Origin: Chamaecrista fasciculata
Taxonomy: Eukaryota > Streptophyta > Magnoliopsida > Fabales > Fabaceae
Assembly: GCA_003254925.1 (NCBI GenBank)
Contig: QANZ01048088.1
Location: forward strand, 42,241 to 106,240
DNA length: 64,000 bases
Direction: 5' to 3'
Positions 1-12,184 of the stretch are shown here, in pieces. The position numbers were made by a program, and so were the translations under genes. The first letter of the stretch is position 1. The number at the start of each line of letters is the position of its first letter. Below the pieces are notes generated by a model, which was not told the origin of the DNA, searched no databases, and saw nothing but the letters and a program-made list of their open reading frames with translations.

Positions 1-548
1 TGGTGATCCGTTAGTGGTTGCACTGTCAGAGGAATGTTATAGGGACCTTGTTGTTACTACCCGGTGAGGATTTGTGGTTTGGAGAAATTGTAAAAGAGAG
101 ACTTTTGAAACCTATCTGTGAGTGGTTTTCTTCCAAATTGTGACTTTGGTTAGTTTTGCCCAGTAATATAAAAATCCCTTACTTTGTGCTTGGGGACTGG
201 ACGTAGGCCTAAGAGAAAATCCTTTGTTGAGGATTAGTACCTTATTTTGAACCAGTATAAATTGGCTGTGTTGTTCTTCTTCTCTTAACTCTTTTATATT
301 CCGCACTTTATCTTTTACGAGTTAAGAAACTTTTTTCTTTCAGGAACTATTTTCTAATGGGTCTGTTTTCATAAGAGAAACTGTTTTCGCTAAGGAACAG
401 TGTTCAGAAAGAAACTGCTAAAGGAATTTATCTTAGAGAAACTGTTTTTAAAGAACCGTTTAGAAATTGGTTTTCAACTTAAGGAAAAAGTTTCAATTTC
501 CAATTCACCCCCTGTTGGTATATTATTCTTTGTGCATTCTGACTAACA
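1..548 (+). mobile_element. Probable 3' portion of a Ty1/copia-type LTR (truncated by window)
   Basis: The stretch has the usual features of the downstream half of a plant copia LTR: a phrase around 205-215 (ggacgtaggc), a TATA-like tataaattgg near 256, a CT-rich leader, and a caattcacccc motif near 502 that commonly sits close to the 3' end of these LTRs. The likely LTR end is ctaaca near 542-547. No partner LTR or coding region of the same element is visible, so this may be a solo LTR or a fragment whose left part lies outside the window. The strand follows the order of these motifs. Confidence 0.45.
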
Positions 549-644
549 ATGAGCTTTCTAGAAAGCTCGTGAGGCCTACTTCTTTTAGCAAATTTTATTT
601 TATTTAACCAATCTTCATCCCCTCAGACCATCATGGAGGGGTGT

Positions 645-1675
645 TGTCCTTATAATGACGAAAGTCCCTTTAGTGTGGGTTGCAATGTTGTATTAGAGAT
701 AATAGAATTGAGCCAATAGTGTACTTAAGATCTCATGCTAGTTGTGAAGAGATAACATGCCTTCAAGGTCTACTCTGGTTAATAGAAGTTTAGATATTGA
801 TGTCATTTGCTCTACGTGTGACCAACATGATGAGGACACTTCCCATGCCATCCTATTTGGCCCAAACCTCCTCTTTGTTTGGTCTATGTCTAATTTGCCT
901 TTCATTCATGAGTTTGATGGGTCCATTTCATTCTTAGAATGGTTCTCTATTGTTGTATTCCATCGGGATTCTAAACAGGTGGTCACTTTTGCTATCGCCA
1001 TTTACAAAATCAGGGAAAAGAGGAATTCAAAGATTATTAATTAACCCCTCTAACGTTATTTCTGATGATCAATTATGGCTTAGTATTTCTTCTTATGTTT
1101 ATGAACTTGTTGGTGCTCCTTCTGGTTTGAATTGTGTCCCTATATCAGATGTTGCTAAAATCTCTAAATGGTTCTTGCTCCCCTTTGGCTTCTTCATGGT
1201 AAATGTGGATGCTACCACGCGGGTGTCTCGATTGCCATTTTCTATATCATTATTAGAGACCATAGAGGGTTTATCTTGGGTGCTTCCACCAAAATACATT
1301 CATGGCAACTTCTCCCTTGATTTTCTTGAGGTTTTGGATGTTAATTTTGGCATTAAGTAATCCCTCCAATTTGAATGCTTTAAAATTCTGATTGAAACTG
1401 ATTGCTTGAAGGTTGCTAGGAGTTTTAATGGAGCTACTCAAGACTTGTCTCCCTTTGGTACTATCATTAGTAATATTAGATGCTTTTGTAATAAGTTTAT
1501 TTTCTTTTCCATTGATTGGGTTAAGAGATATTGTAACGTTGTTGTCCACAGTCTGGCTAAAGTTGCTATTCCCCTCTATGGCACAAGTGTCTGGATGGAG
1601 GATTTGCCTATATGTATTTTTGACGTTGTGGCTCTTGAGAGGCCTTAATCTAAATGTTGTTTTCTAAAAAAAAAA
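645..1675 (+). pseudogene. LINE (non-LTR retrotransposon) 3' end: zf-RVT plus RNase H-like domain
   Basis: The first part (757-1020) reads as a plant LINE reverse-transcriptase zinc-binding region, with MPSRSTLVNR followed by CSTCDQHDEDTSHAI and a terminal FVW. The frame then changes, and 1100-1640 resembles the RNase H-like domain (RVT_3) that ends plant LINEs: GFFMVNVDA, then after another frame change IETDCLKVARSF and later HSLAKVA. Several frameshifts break it and the catalytic centre is degraded. An A-run at 1665-1674 looks like the LINE poly(A) tail and sets the 3' end. It is a dead, 5'-truncated copy. The endonuclease and RT domains are absent. Confidence 0.7.
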
Positions 1676-1734
1676 TGCATTTTTCCTCGCAAGTGTTGCC
1701 CCTTGAACCTCGCTAAAATATATCTATTGCTTTT

Positions 1735-2338
1735 ATTTATTTATTTATTTTTTGGCCACAAACATAGATCCTTCCATTAACAAAACAAGAAGCTACAAAC
1801 ACCAATCCAAAATACAACCAGAAAAAACACAAATGAGAACTGAAAAACTATCCAGAAATACAAGCTCAACCAATACCAAACCTATCCCCTTGAACCAACA
1901 CACTAATATCATCAATCAGAATTGCAGCCAGCGGTGATGGGGGTTACAACACCCACCCAAACGGGCACATACACTGAGCGGCCAATTAGCGGTGATGGGG
2001 GTTACAACACCCACCCAAACGGGCACATAATCAGCGGCTTTGTTAGCACCTACGCTTCACAAACAAGAACTCAACCTTTACAAACCCAACACCAAGATTA
2101 CAAATATCCTCAACTACCACAGAAATAGTCCAATCACAAGACCTACTTTTACATTTCAAACTATCAAAAAGCAATTTACAATCAGACTCAATACACACAC
2201 TCACCCAACCATTATGGAAGCACAACTCACACGCCTTCTTCAAAGCAACAACTTCAGCTACAAAAGCAAAAGAAGCCCTTATAGACCAGTTATTACCATC
2301 CAAAAGTAGCCCATTAGAGTCCCTAGCCACCACACCAA
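1735..2338 (-). pseudogene. LINE RNase H-like tail, 3' piece (split by solo LTR)
   Basis: The minus strand encodes an RVT_3 RNase H-like segment: VARDSNGLLLDG (2333 downward), an AEVVALKKAC helix and IESDCKLLFDSLKC near 2180. The frame shifts near 2043, and the usual ending follows as ANKAADYV. The 3' end is marked by an A-rich aaataaataaat tract (complement of 1729-1752), taken as the poly(A) tail. The N-terminal half of the same domain lies at 4717-4911, and a solo LTR separates them. A 58-bp tandem duplication sits in the tail. Confidence 0.7.
1931..2029. repeat. 58-bp-period tandem duplication inside LINE tail
   Basis: A 41-bp block starting gcggtgatgggggttacaac occurs at 1931-1971 and again at 1989-2029 without visible change. 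A 17-bp linker separates the copies. The duplication lies in the 3' coding tail of the minus-strand LINE. Confidence 0.9.
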
Positions 2339-4716
2339 TGTTGGGAAATCACAGAGCGAGCGCAGCGAAAAAAAAATTTAAAAAAACTTAAAATGCTGAC
2401 TCTGTGATTCCTTTCCAGGATCCACTAAATGAATTTATACTAGGAAACGAAAAGTGATTTACCATAAACAATCGGTAACTCTGAACTGTGCGACTCCGAG
2501 AAGTCCACTCCAATGTGTCCTTCCTCTGCCGGTGATCCACACGAGCAGTTTGACAGATACCCAGGTGCTAGCCTCCTTCTCTTCTTCCCAAGAGAATTCG
2601 GGAATCGAATCTACGAGTCTTGATTGTTCAAGAACAATTCTTGAATACTCAAGAACCAAGTGGCAAATTTCAAGAACACTTCTTGAATTCCCAAAAGCAA
2701 AGTGGCGAAATTCAAGAAACCTTCTTGAATTCCCCAAAAGTGGTGCAAGAACAAGAACTAAATTCTTGGCTCACACACAAATCGCCCAAACCCTAAACCT
2801 TTTTGGGTTTGGTCTAGCCTCTCTCTCACTCTAGAAAAATCGACTCTTTCTCTCTCTTAGAAGAAATTGACTCTCTCTTTCTAGAATTAGGTTTTAGTCG
2901 AATTCTCCATTCACTTATGGTCAAAGTCGACTTGCTTGATGTGTGTTTAAATAGAGTTATTTTTCTAATTCATGAAATTAGGGAATTATAATAAAGAAAA
3001 TAGGGATTCCCTAAATCTTGAATTATGATATTACACTAATATTATAATTCAAAACTAATACGCAATTTAAATTTAAATTTCAAGATCAAATCTTGAAACC
3101 TAAATCTTGAATGCCCAATTCCTATTGGTCAAGAGGATCTGAATTGTTAATTAAAATATTACATTAATATCTTAATTTTGAAATTCAAAATGCAATCTTG
3201 AAATCCAAAATGCAAGATCAAATCTTGCCCTTTGGATCACACCCATGCGCCATTCCCCTAGCCAATTTTAGGAATTTAATAATTAAAATAACAACCTAAC
3301 TTTTAGGAAGTTATAACCAACTTATTAATTTCCTTAACAAATTGAATTAAAATATTACCCTAATATCTTTAATTCAAGTTTGAATCTTGAATTCAAAATC
3401 AAATCTTGAATTCAAATTCCCTAGCAATATTGAATTAAAATATTACACTAATATCTTTAATTCAAACTTGAATCTTGAAATCAAAATCAAATCTTGAATT
3501 CAAATTCAAATTCAAATCTTGAATCTAATTTACAAAACATTTTTATTAATAAAATTCAAGAGATATGCGCCATCTTCCTTTCCTTGTTATCCTAATATTA
3601 GTGAATTTAATAAATCAATAATCCCCTAATTTTTAGGAAGCTTATCCAATTTATTATTCCCTAATATTTTAAACAAGAAATTAATTGTAAATAAATTAAT
3701 CAAATTAACTATTCAACAATTAATATATTTAAACTTGTCTAACAAATTTAAATATCATAAACGTAGATATTATTTAAGACAAGACTTCATGTCCTAAGAC
3801 ATTCAACTATGTCTTAAATCGTGTCACTAAAGTAACTCACGAATTAACCCTAATTCGTGTCCCTATTATGGTATCTTGATCCTGCTCGTGTGTGACCCAA
3901 CAGGCCTCACGTGAAGTTGGCAGCAAGCCATCTCTATGACTCACAAGTCGAGAGCAGACTCTAGCAAGCCATCACGACTACCCAAAACATGTGAGTTATC
4001 GTTTTATCAAAACCGATTTAACCTTAGTACCACCTTGTCATAATCCCGATTGTCACACGATATTTTGTCATAGATAAGGCACGAGAAAGTCATCCTTAAT
4101 CCAAACCATAACTTTCTCGATTCCTTGAGTTAGTCTCATTTCCCTGTGCGGCCGCACATTCCTTGGACAGACTCATTGAGGGGCCCAGTTAAATATCTCT
4201 CATCTTGATGAGAGACAAAATTCCATCTTGGTCAACCACATTCCTCAGCACGGTAAACAACCAAACCCGTACCTAGCTTGTATGGCTACCCTGCTACGGG
4301 CAACGTTGACCTAGGCCAAAGTTTGACATCTACAACGCCGGAATAGTCAAGACCTCAAGTCTAAGGGCATCGTGACAGGTGTACAAGAGAGATTCGCTTA
4401 TGACTAAACCCATGCAGGACTCTCCGGGTCGGTCCAGCAACTTGTAACCCCTTACATAATTGCACCATGACTCTCGTGAAGCATCTAGTGCATGTATCTC
4501 TATACACCGAGGTCATGCTGGTCTTAGCTCATTCACATTCCCACATGAATAATCGACCAGGGACAGTTTAGAATAACTATCACATAATTATTCAAGGATT
4601 GTTATCATAGTAAACATGCTAATAATATGACAATGACTCAATTTATCATCTATAAATTAGTCAACCAATATGTTCACACATATAAAATGATTGGCCCTGG
4701 GGCACAATCTCCATCA
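2339..4716 (-). mobile_element. Solo LTR, subfamily A of the large-LTR copia family (2378 bp)
   Basis: The sequence starts TGTTGGGAAATCACAG and ends CACAATCTCCATCA on the plus strand. It is flanked by perfect 5-bp duplications accaa at 2334-2338 and 4717-4721. It is the reverse complement of the LTRs of the copia element at 38413-48125: the same start and end, the same internal motifs (cagcaagccatc, gactcacaagtcgag, ggcccagttaaatat), and arrays of TTGAATTCAA-like palindromes at 3360-3530. There is no internal region or second LTR, so this is a solo LTR, presumably left by LTR-LTR recombination. It interrupts a LINE RNase H-like region. Confidence 0.9.
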
Positions 4717-4911
4717 ACCAATCCCTGCCAAGGCATCAGAACTAATGGAAGAAGCATCCACATTTACCTTGATGAACTCCACACTAGCGGGCTTCAAAGA
4801 AATCGACTCCTCCACATTAGCAGAAGCCACCCTTCCACAGGCAAAATGCGCACTTCCCCAAAACACATCAACCAAGAGAACAACCTTATGGAATCTACCT
4901 TGAAGGCACAT
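4717..4911 (-). pseudogene. LINE RNase H-like domain, 5' piece
   Basis: Minus-strand reading from 4911 ends with FIKVNVDASSISSDALAGIG, the first strand of an RVT_3 RNase H-like domain (the Asp of NVDAS is the expected first catalytic acid). The next residues of the domain appear at 2333, on the other side of the solo LTR. The two pieces therefore formed one coding segment before that insertion. Confidence 0.7.
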
Positions 4912-5161
4912 AGATTAGCAGCAGCTATTCATATTTTTCAATCTGAATTAGAATTTGAGTTTCTTTTTTTTTTTATCAATTTTACATTATATATCGTTAG
5001 CTACATAGATTATTTTGTCGTTAATATTTGACTAAAGTAAGAGCAAAGGATAAAATTGACCAAAATGTAAAAGAATGAGGACGAAATTGACAGTAAAAAA
5101 AGACTGGGGACGAAATTGACTGCAAGTGTAAATTTTGGGGACGAGATGGGTGTTTTTGCCC

Positions 5162-5200
<39 letters not shown>

Positions 5201-5792
5201 TAGAGAGAGAAGTTACATTTTATAGTTGTTACACAACAAGTGGGGATCCTTTTAACCACTTTTTTCCCAAGAGCTTAATCTGACTTAGCTTCAATCTCAA
5301 AATATATGTTTACTGTTTACTCCTCAAAAGATCGTAGAATATTATGACTTTTGGAAAGATGATAGTGGGCAATCAAACCATACCTAATTTTGAGTGTTAA
5401 AATAATATATATAGAAGTTAAAAAACAAAGGATATAAGGGGTTGATTGTCTATTTGACAGTAAAAGTTATTTTATACCACCCATAATTTTATTTAATGTC
5501 AACTACAAGTTTATTTAGGTCCATCACATATTCATTTAATTTAATTCGATCCATTTTAAATTTTTCTTTTTCAGTTGCATTCACAATTCATTTTGTTATC
5601 AATAACCTCCTATCTAGCTAAGTATTAACTAAATTAATAATTCAATAACATTGAACGAATATATAACACTGATAATTGATAACATAACATGTAAATTTTC
5701 ATATACATAGACAAATTCTTTTTGTTATTAAAGTGAGTTACCATAACTAATTTTTTCATAGATTTATACAGTTTAAATTTTTAGATACCTCA
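4912..5792. other. Non-coding AT-rich spacer
   Basis: I see no credible gene. Near 5035-5160 there are repeats of the type ggggacgaaattgac, resembling arms of plant inverted-repeat elements. A microsatellite follows. From about 5640 the sequence is one copy of a local duplication whose second copy is at 23806-24008. Confidence 0.6.
5162..5211. repeat. Compound microsatellite (AT)n(AG)n
   Basis: An uninterrupted run of AT dinucleotides passes directly into AG dinucleotides. Confidence 0.95.
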
Positions 5793-6395
5793 TGATGAAC
5801 TAGGTTCTGGCCGGGGGTCATTACCTGGTTCAGATGAGGCAACTCTGGGTTGAAGGTTACCTGCAAGACAATGAACACACAGGGTGGCCCTACGGTTCAC
5901 CTCTGATGCTTAAGTCAGTAAGGGTTATGAGCTCAATAATGTCAATTGACTGAGAATAGAGCATACCTTTTTCCAGTGTGAAGGGCTAACCTTCTATACT
6001 GGCTGAGGGCAATCTGGTGTGATCTTGCCATAAATGCCTGGATCCTTGATTGTGATCCTGGCTGATCTGATTGTGATCCTTGGCTCCCACGTAATTCCCT
6101 TTTTTTTGAAAGGTGCCCTGATGGCTAAGGCGTTATCAAGGGGAAGGATCTCTGAGTGATTTGCCTTGATTGATAGCGGATCTTGATCGATCCTTGGTTG
6201 GTTCCTGATTGATTCAGGGAATGTTTCCTTATTCCTTCGTACATGGACGCCCATGTCCTTCGTGACTGGGGGCGTCCTCACCTTAGCGTGATGGAGGGCG
6301 TTCTCGCCCTTACGACCCATCTGGTGGGCCTGTGGCGCACTGGGCCAAGGGCATGTTCTGTCATTTCGGCTTCCTAATTATTTGGCCTATTATCA
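5793..6395 (-). repeat. 3' LTR of the gypsy element
   Basis: 603 bp, reading TGATGAACTAGG ... GGCCTATTATCA on the plus strand. It matches the copy at 23013-23615 with scattered substitutions. The preceding cctca is half of the target-site duplication. Confidence 0.93.
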
Positions 6396-6839
6396 CTAGT
6401 CTCAACAAAAGAAGTGGAGCTCTGTCCCCATCAGTGGAGTCCCCTTCGAGGGTGTTCTCGACACTGAATACAGCCTCATGGGCATCGACGCCTCCGACGC
6501 CATGGATCTCCTCTTAGCAAGTCTTGGCAGTCGTGATCTAACCCGAGTTAGCATCCTCGATTCTAACGTTACCAAACCCTGTCTTTTCAGTTCCCACGTT
6601 GATGTCACACGTCATGCTTTTTGCTGCATGTCTGCGGGACGTGGCCACGTGGCACGTCCTGACTTGCTCTCCTTCCGCAATGATGGTGAAGGCGGGAATC
6701 GAGGGTGGCGCATTAATTGCAATTATGCGGTTTTCGAAACCCACCTCTCAAAATTGCCAGTTTGTTCTTTTCTTCCTCATTTGAAAACTCGAGTTTCTCT
6801 CTCCACCACTGCATTCTCTCTTCCTCCTCCAGCATCCGA

Positions 6840-6892
6840 GTTGCTTTTCGCCGGAGTTCACTGTTGCTTTTCGCCGGAGTTCACTGTTGCTT
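6840..6892. repeat. 23-bp tandem repeat, about 2.3 copies
   Basis: The unit gttgcttttcgccggagttc plus act is repeated at 6840-6862 and 6863-6885, with a partial third copy. It lies just upstream of the plus-strand gene inside the gypsy element. Confidence 0.85.
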
Positions 6893-7091
6893 TCCGATGA
6901 GTTTGTTGTCGCCGGTCAGCAGCGTTCGCGGTTGCTAGCATCGGTGAGCGTTTTGAACTTGTTCTGTCGTTTCCATTGGGATTTCTGGATTGTTACTTGA
7001 GTTTCACTCATTGTGTTCTTCGCGTTCTTCGCAGTGTTCATACACATTTTCCAGGTTCTCTACGAGGATTTTCCTTCAATCCGCCAACATT

Positions 7092-10000
7092 ATGGACTAC
7101 GATGAACGTAAGTTTCCTAGACTTTCTTCTTCATCTTCTTCATCTTCTTCCTCGTTTGAGTTTTGGTCTGAGTTTGGTGATCAACCGCAACCGTTGAATA
7201 TCATTTTTCCAAACGACCCCTTTTTCCTTGAGGGTGTTTCCCCCCTTTTCGCTGGTGAATGGAGCAGAGTCCTACATCAAATGAATTATAACTATCATGT
7301 TTCCTTGGCTGCTGATGATGGTACAAGGGCGCCCGAGTCATCAGCGCCTGGGCCATCTGCTCCAAGCACGTCAACGCCAGCTAGGTCTTCTCCCTCTCCA
7401 ATGGACAGAAGGGATGGAGACGTGGGGGCGTCCTCATCGAGAACGCCAGAGGATTTCCACCAAATTCCCGATGATCTGTCGTCGTCAACGCCTTCGGAGA
7501 TTCGTGAGGCGTTATCTTCTCTTCCTGAAAGAGCGTCTGAGGATGAGGCGTCCTCAACCCACGAGGAGGCTGGTGGTGATCATGTGCCAATATGGGCGTC
7601 CATCGGTGATGGTAAGCCTTAGCGGGTGATTGATGGGTAAGAGGTCGACTTTATCCTCTACCCCGACTGGTTCTTTGTTGGGAATTCAGGGCGCCTAAGG
7701 CAGCGGAAGCAAAAAACAAAATAATAACTAAACGCCTTGGTCCTAGAATTTCCGAACGGATCCGCTAGCTGAATTTAAAACTTTTGGTTAGTGGTATACC
7801 TCACGAGTTTCAATCGGTTTAGTTGAACGGGGCGTTTCCTAGAAGTCCACGTGACGCGTCCTTCCTCCGTCGGTAATCCACACAACAGTTTCGGAGATGC
7901 CTAGGTGCTAGCCTCCTTCACTTCTCCAAGTGAATCCGGAACCTTTATCTACGGTGTTCTTTAATTCAAGAACTCTTCTTGAATTGTCAAGAACTGTATG
8001 GCGCCTTGATCAAGAATCTTATTCTTGATCTTACACAACCTTGTCACACAAAACTAAACTCTTTAGTGTTGTGCGCCACTTTCTCTCTCTAGGAAAACAA
8101 GGCTGCGATTTTTCTCTCTCTCCTCACCAAAGGCAAAATCGAATTTTCCCTTGTGAAGAACTTAGGCTAAGTCGACTTTTCTAATGTGCATGAGGCTCTC
8201 ACCCTTTTGTGATTTCACTCTCAAGAATCCAATTCTCAAGTTGTGAACTCTCTCTAACCTAGAGCAAAAATCAAATTTTCTCTCTTGGTTAACTCTATAA
8301 AAGTCGACTTATGGCTTCCTATTTATAGGGTTTGGGGACTTTGATAATTATAATTTAGGAAACCCTAAAATCATATAATTATCAAATCATAAGATTATGA
8401 TATCTCTATATCAAAATTATATGACTTGAATTCCAATTTAAAATATTACCATAATATTAAAATTGGATTCAAAATGCAATCTTGGAGAATCAATTTGGAA
8501 GATCAAATCTTCCAAGATCTCTCTCAAGCCCATGCGCCATTCCCCTTATTATTTTGTTGGAATTTAATAAATCAAAATAACTAACTAACTCTTAGGAAGT
8601 TATAACTAATTTGTTATTTTCCAACAATATTGATTTAAAGAATTACCATAATATCTTTAAGTCAATCTCTCCAAATCTTAAATTCTGGTTTATTGAATTA
8701 AAATATTACATTAATATTTTAAATTCAATTGGACCTAGAATTTCGACTTGCCCTATAATACATGAATTAAAATATTACTTTAATATATTTAATTCATCCA
8801 TTTGAAATCTAGATCAAATCTATTTGAATTTCAAATTTCAAGCCATGACTTTAATTAATAAAACATTTTTATTAATTAAATCCCTTGGTAAATATGAGGC
8901 GCCAACCTCATCCTATTTTATCCTAATATTAGTGAATTTAATAAATCAATAATTTCCTAACTCTTAGGAATATTATTTAATTTATAATTCCCAATATTAT
9001 AAATAGGAATATAATTGTAAATAGCCTAATCCAATTATCTATTTAACAATTATCGATATATATATATTTAAATTTGTCTCACAAATCTAAATATCATATA
9101 TCTGTAGATAATTTATTTAAGACAAGACTTCATGTCCCACCACAATTAGTTATGTCTTAAACGGTGTCACAAATGTGACCCAAGAATTAGTCTTAACTTG
9201 TGTCCCAGCTTGGCATCTGGTTCCTGCTCGTGTGTGACCCAGCAGGCCCCACGTGAAGTTGGCAGTAAGTCATCTCCATGACTCACAAGTCGAGAGCGGA
9301 CTCTAGCAAGCCATCACGACTACCCAAAACACGTGAGTTATCGTTTAACCCCTAAACGACTTAACCTTAGTACCATCTTGTCCAGATCCCTTTTTGTCCT
9401 ACGATATTTTGGTAAGGATTAGGCATGGGAAAGTCATCCAAAATCCAAACCTCAACTTTCTCGATTCCTTGAGTAAGTCCGAATTTCCAGTGTGTCCACA
9501 CATTCCTTGGACAGACTCATCGAGGGGCCCAGTTAAATATTTCCAATCTCTATGAGGGACAAAATTCCATCTTGGCCAACCACATTCCTCAGCACGGCAA
9601 TCAACCAAACCCGTACTCAACCCTTATGGCTACCCTGTTACGAGTAACGTTAGACTAAGCCAAAGTTTGACAACTGTAATGCCGGAATAGTCAAGACCTC
9701 AGGTCTAAGGGCATCATGACAGATTGTACAGGAGAGACCAGCTAATGACTGAACCCATGCAGAACTCTCCGGGTCGGTCCAGCAATTTGTAACTCCTTAA
9801 ATAATTGCACCATGACTCTCGTCCCAGCATCTAGTGCATGCATCTCTATGCACCGAGGTCAGGCTGGTCTTGGTTCGATTGAAGTTCCGACTCGAATGAG
9901 CGACCAGGGACAATTTAGATTAACTATCTCATAATTAATCATGGACTGTTATCATAGTAAACATGCTAATAATATGATAACCATTAATTTATCTCCATAA

Positions 10001-12184
10001 ATTAATTGATATGTTCCAAACATATTTATAGGATGATTGGCCCTAGGTCATAATCTCCATCATTCTTATCTTCTAGCTACAAGTTGGGAAACGTTCCATG
10101 GGTTAAGGAAGAGCTCACACCTTGCGGTGTTGAAAGAATTGAGGTCATGCGTAATGCACGTCCTGTGGTTGATTGGCGTCGTCAAATATTGGAAGAAGCG
10201 GTCCAGAAACCGCGCATTAAAGAGACTAGCCAAAAGGTACGCCAATATCACATGTACAACTTTGGCGTAGAGAAGCTTAAAGAGCTCAACAAAAAGTTGA
10301 TTAAGTCTTCGCAGCGTCGATGCCAAGCGGGATGTAGGATCTCGTGGTTGAGCCACTTGAAGGAAGCGCCTGATCTATTCTATACTGATGGGAGGGGCTT
10401 CCTCATTGCTGAAGACGTTCTTAAAGGCTGCGACATAGAGATGCTGTTTCATCTTGCTTGCTGTTTTGAACACCTGTCTTGCTCAAGTTAGTGCCAACGG
10501 GTAACAGCTCCTGCTTGGCTCTATTGCGATGTGCCGTGGAGATGGCGTTATCACCACAGCTCGCTTGTTCCTGTATTTCTTCTATGCCCGCTGGGGGAAC
10601 AATTGTTTTGTTTCCTTCTATCGGCGCTGTGGGTGTCCACAAATTTTGGGTCATGCCATTAGCAATCCCAACGAATGGCAGAAGAAATTCGTTTTCATCA
10701 GAGAGTCAGGGTCTGAACGCCCTTTCTGGGTTCGCGCCACTGACGAATGCACCATGTTTCCTTTGTCCTGGAGGAGGCCTCGTCTTGGGCCAATTGAATG
10801 CAATTGGAGGGATTTAACCGTTGACGAACATTTGGCGGCACTGCGGTTGATCACCACTGACCTTTTTGATCCCAAACGTTGTATGTGTCTTTGCTTTTCT
10901 TTATGCATGTGTGTTTTCATCCTTGATGATTGTTCCTAAGCCTTGTTTTGCTTGTTTCGCAATGGATGAGGCTTCCCTAGCCGATGTGATTGGGAGCAAG
11001 CGCCCCCTGGAGGATAAGGGCAAGGAAAAGGCGATGGCGCCTCAGAAGAAGAAGAAGCATGCTGTCATTCCCATGAAGCTAGGGAACTTCACTATTCGTG
11101 ATCCCTCCGATACTCCAAGTCCTCCAACCAACCCCGGTGGTCAAGGAAATGAGATTGCTGCTCCTACGTTAAAAGGAGGCAAGACGGCGTCACGCAAGCG
11201 TGCGCGCCCTGATAGCGAGATTCCCCTCATTCTAGCTGCTCCTAAGGCTGGAAAATTCGATGCTTTGGCGGTCCTGACCAATTGTTTATCCGAGGCCACG
11301 GCGGTAAAAAGAGATGAGCTGGCCAAGGCGTCTTTGGAAAATATCTAAGATCCTATGGTGGAGACCGCCCAATTCCTTTTGGCAATGGCGTTGCGAGTCC
11401 TGGCCAGCAATGTGTCCAGGAAAGATCTTATCTCGGAAAGGGATGACGCGCACGAGGACGCCAAGAAGCTGCGTCGTGCTATCGAAGAGCTGACGGAGGA
11501 GTTGGACCTGACCAAGGCTTCCCGGGATTCCCTCAAGACCGGGTATGAGTGAAGGGGTAAGCAGCTGGAGGAGACCACTAACGTTCTCAACGAGCTCAAC
11601 GACAAGGTGGCTGATCTGGAAGCCCAAGTCAAGAATGGTAAGGACGCCTATGTGGCTCTCAAAGTGTTAGCCTTGCGGCAGATTTAATGGAGGGGTTCTT
11701 GGTACAACTATATCGGTTTCAAGAACGCCATCAACCGTTGAGGTTGCGCATCCCCAACTTGGATATTTCGGGGATATGACCAAACAAGATAGTTGAGGGC
11801 AGGCTGATCCGCGACCCCATTAATTCTGATCTTGCGGTGAAGTTCCTGAGGATGCTAGAGAACTATGCGCTTAAAGGGTATGAATCTGGGGGTGATGATG
11901 ACTTCCCCTGGTTCAAAGATTGCGTGATTCCTTTTCTAGGTGACGTGGGCCAGGCCCCTGAGGACGCTGCAGTTCCTATAGGTGAGGATGTCAACGCCCA
12001 TGCCAGCGAGGAAGGGGTCAACGCCACAGATCGTGTTGATGACGCCGCGAACGAAGTTGCGGGTGATGCTGTCGATGACGGCGCTCTTGCTGGTAATGTT
12101 GCGGACGATAGCGCCCCTGCCGATGAGGACACTGAGGAAGCCCCTTCAGCCGACATTATTGAGGACACTCCCACTAATGCTTAG
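7092..12184 (+). pseudogene. Opposite-strand gene inside Tat-like gypsy element (putative gypsy-type, Transposase_28-like protein)
   Basis: It lies between integrase and the 3' LTR, on the strand opposite to pol, as described for some Tat-lineage elements. A likely start is ATG 7092 (MDYDERKFPR), followed by a Ser-rich stretch and an acidic Ser/Pro-rich region to 7622. After a stop and the nested LTR 7676-10062 the reading resumes at 10084 (GNVPWVKEELTPCG). From 10529 a segment resembles the PF04195-type plant domain (FLYFFYARWGNN, then WQKKFVFIRESG). A basic region (KRPLEDKGKEKAM) is at 10970, a predicted coiled coil (EDAKKLRRAIEELTEELD) at 11450, and an acidic Ala/Asp-rich tail ends at 12184. 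Stops at 7621, 10489, 11346 and 11550 plus frame changes inactivate it. The stretch after 10880 (gtatgtgt...) may be an intron. Function is unknown. Confidence 0.7.
7676..10062 (-). mobile_element. Solo LTR, subfamily B (2387 bp), nested in gypsy opposite-strand gene
   Basis: Begins TGTTGGGAATTCAGGGCGCC and ends CATAATCTCCATCA on the plus strand. Perfect TSD ttctt is at 7671-7675 and 10063-10067. Internal motifs are shared with the LTRs of the 38-48 kb copia element, but the outer end reads GGAATTC/AGGCGCC instead of GGAAATCACAG, so I call it subfamily B. It interrupts the plus-strand gene. Confidence 0.9.

Noticed and set aside
2454..2834. Open frames on both strands of 126 and 92 codons
   Set aside because: They lie inside a solo LTR made of ttcaagaa-type repeats. 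The LTR copies at 40.3 and 47.8 kb do not conserve the protein.
4627..5031. 134-codon plus-strand frame
   Set aside because: It crosses the solo LTR border and the antisense of the LINE RNase H-like piece. No coding resemblance.
11863..12174. Minus-strand open frame of about 103 codons, Ser/Ala-rich
   Set aside because: It is the mirror of the acidic Ala/Asp-rich tail of the plus-strand gene inside the gypsy element. Codon bias, not coding, keeps it open.
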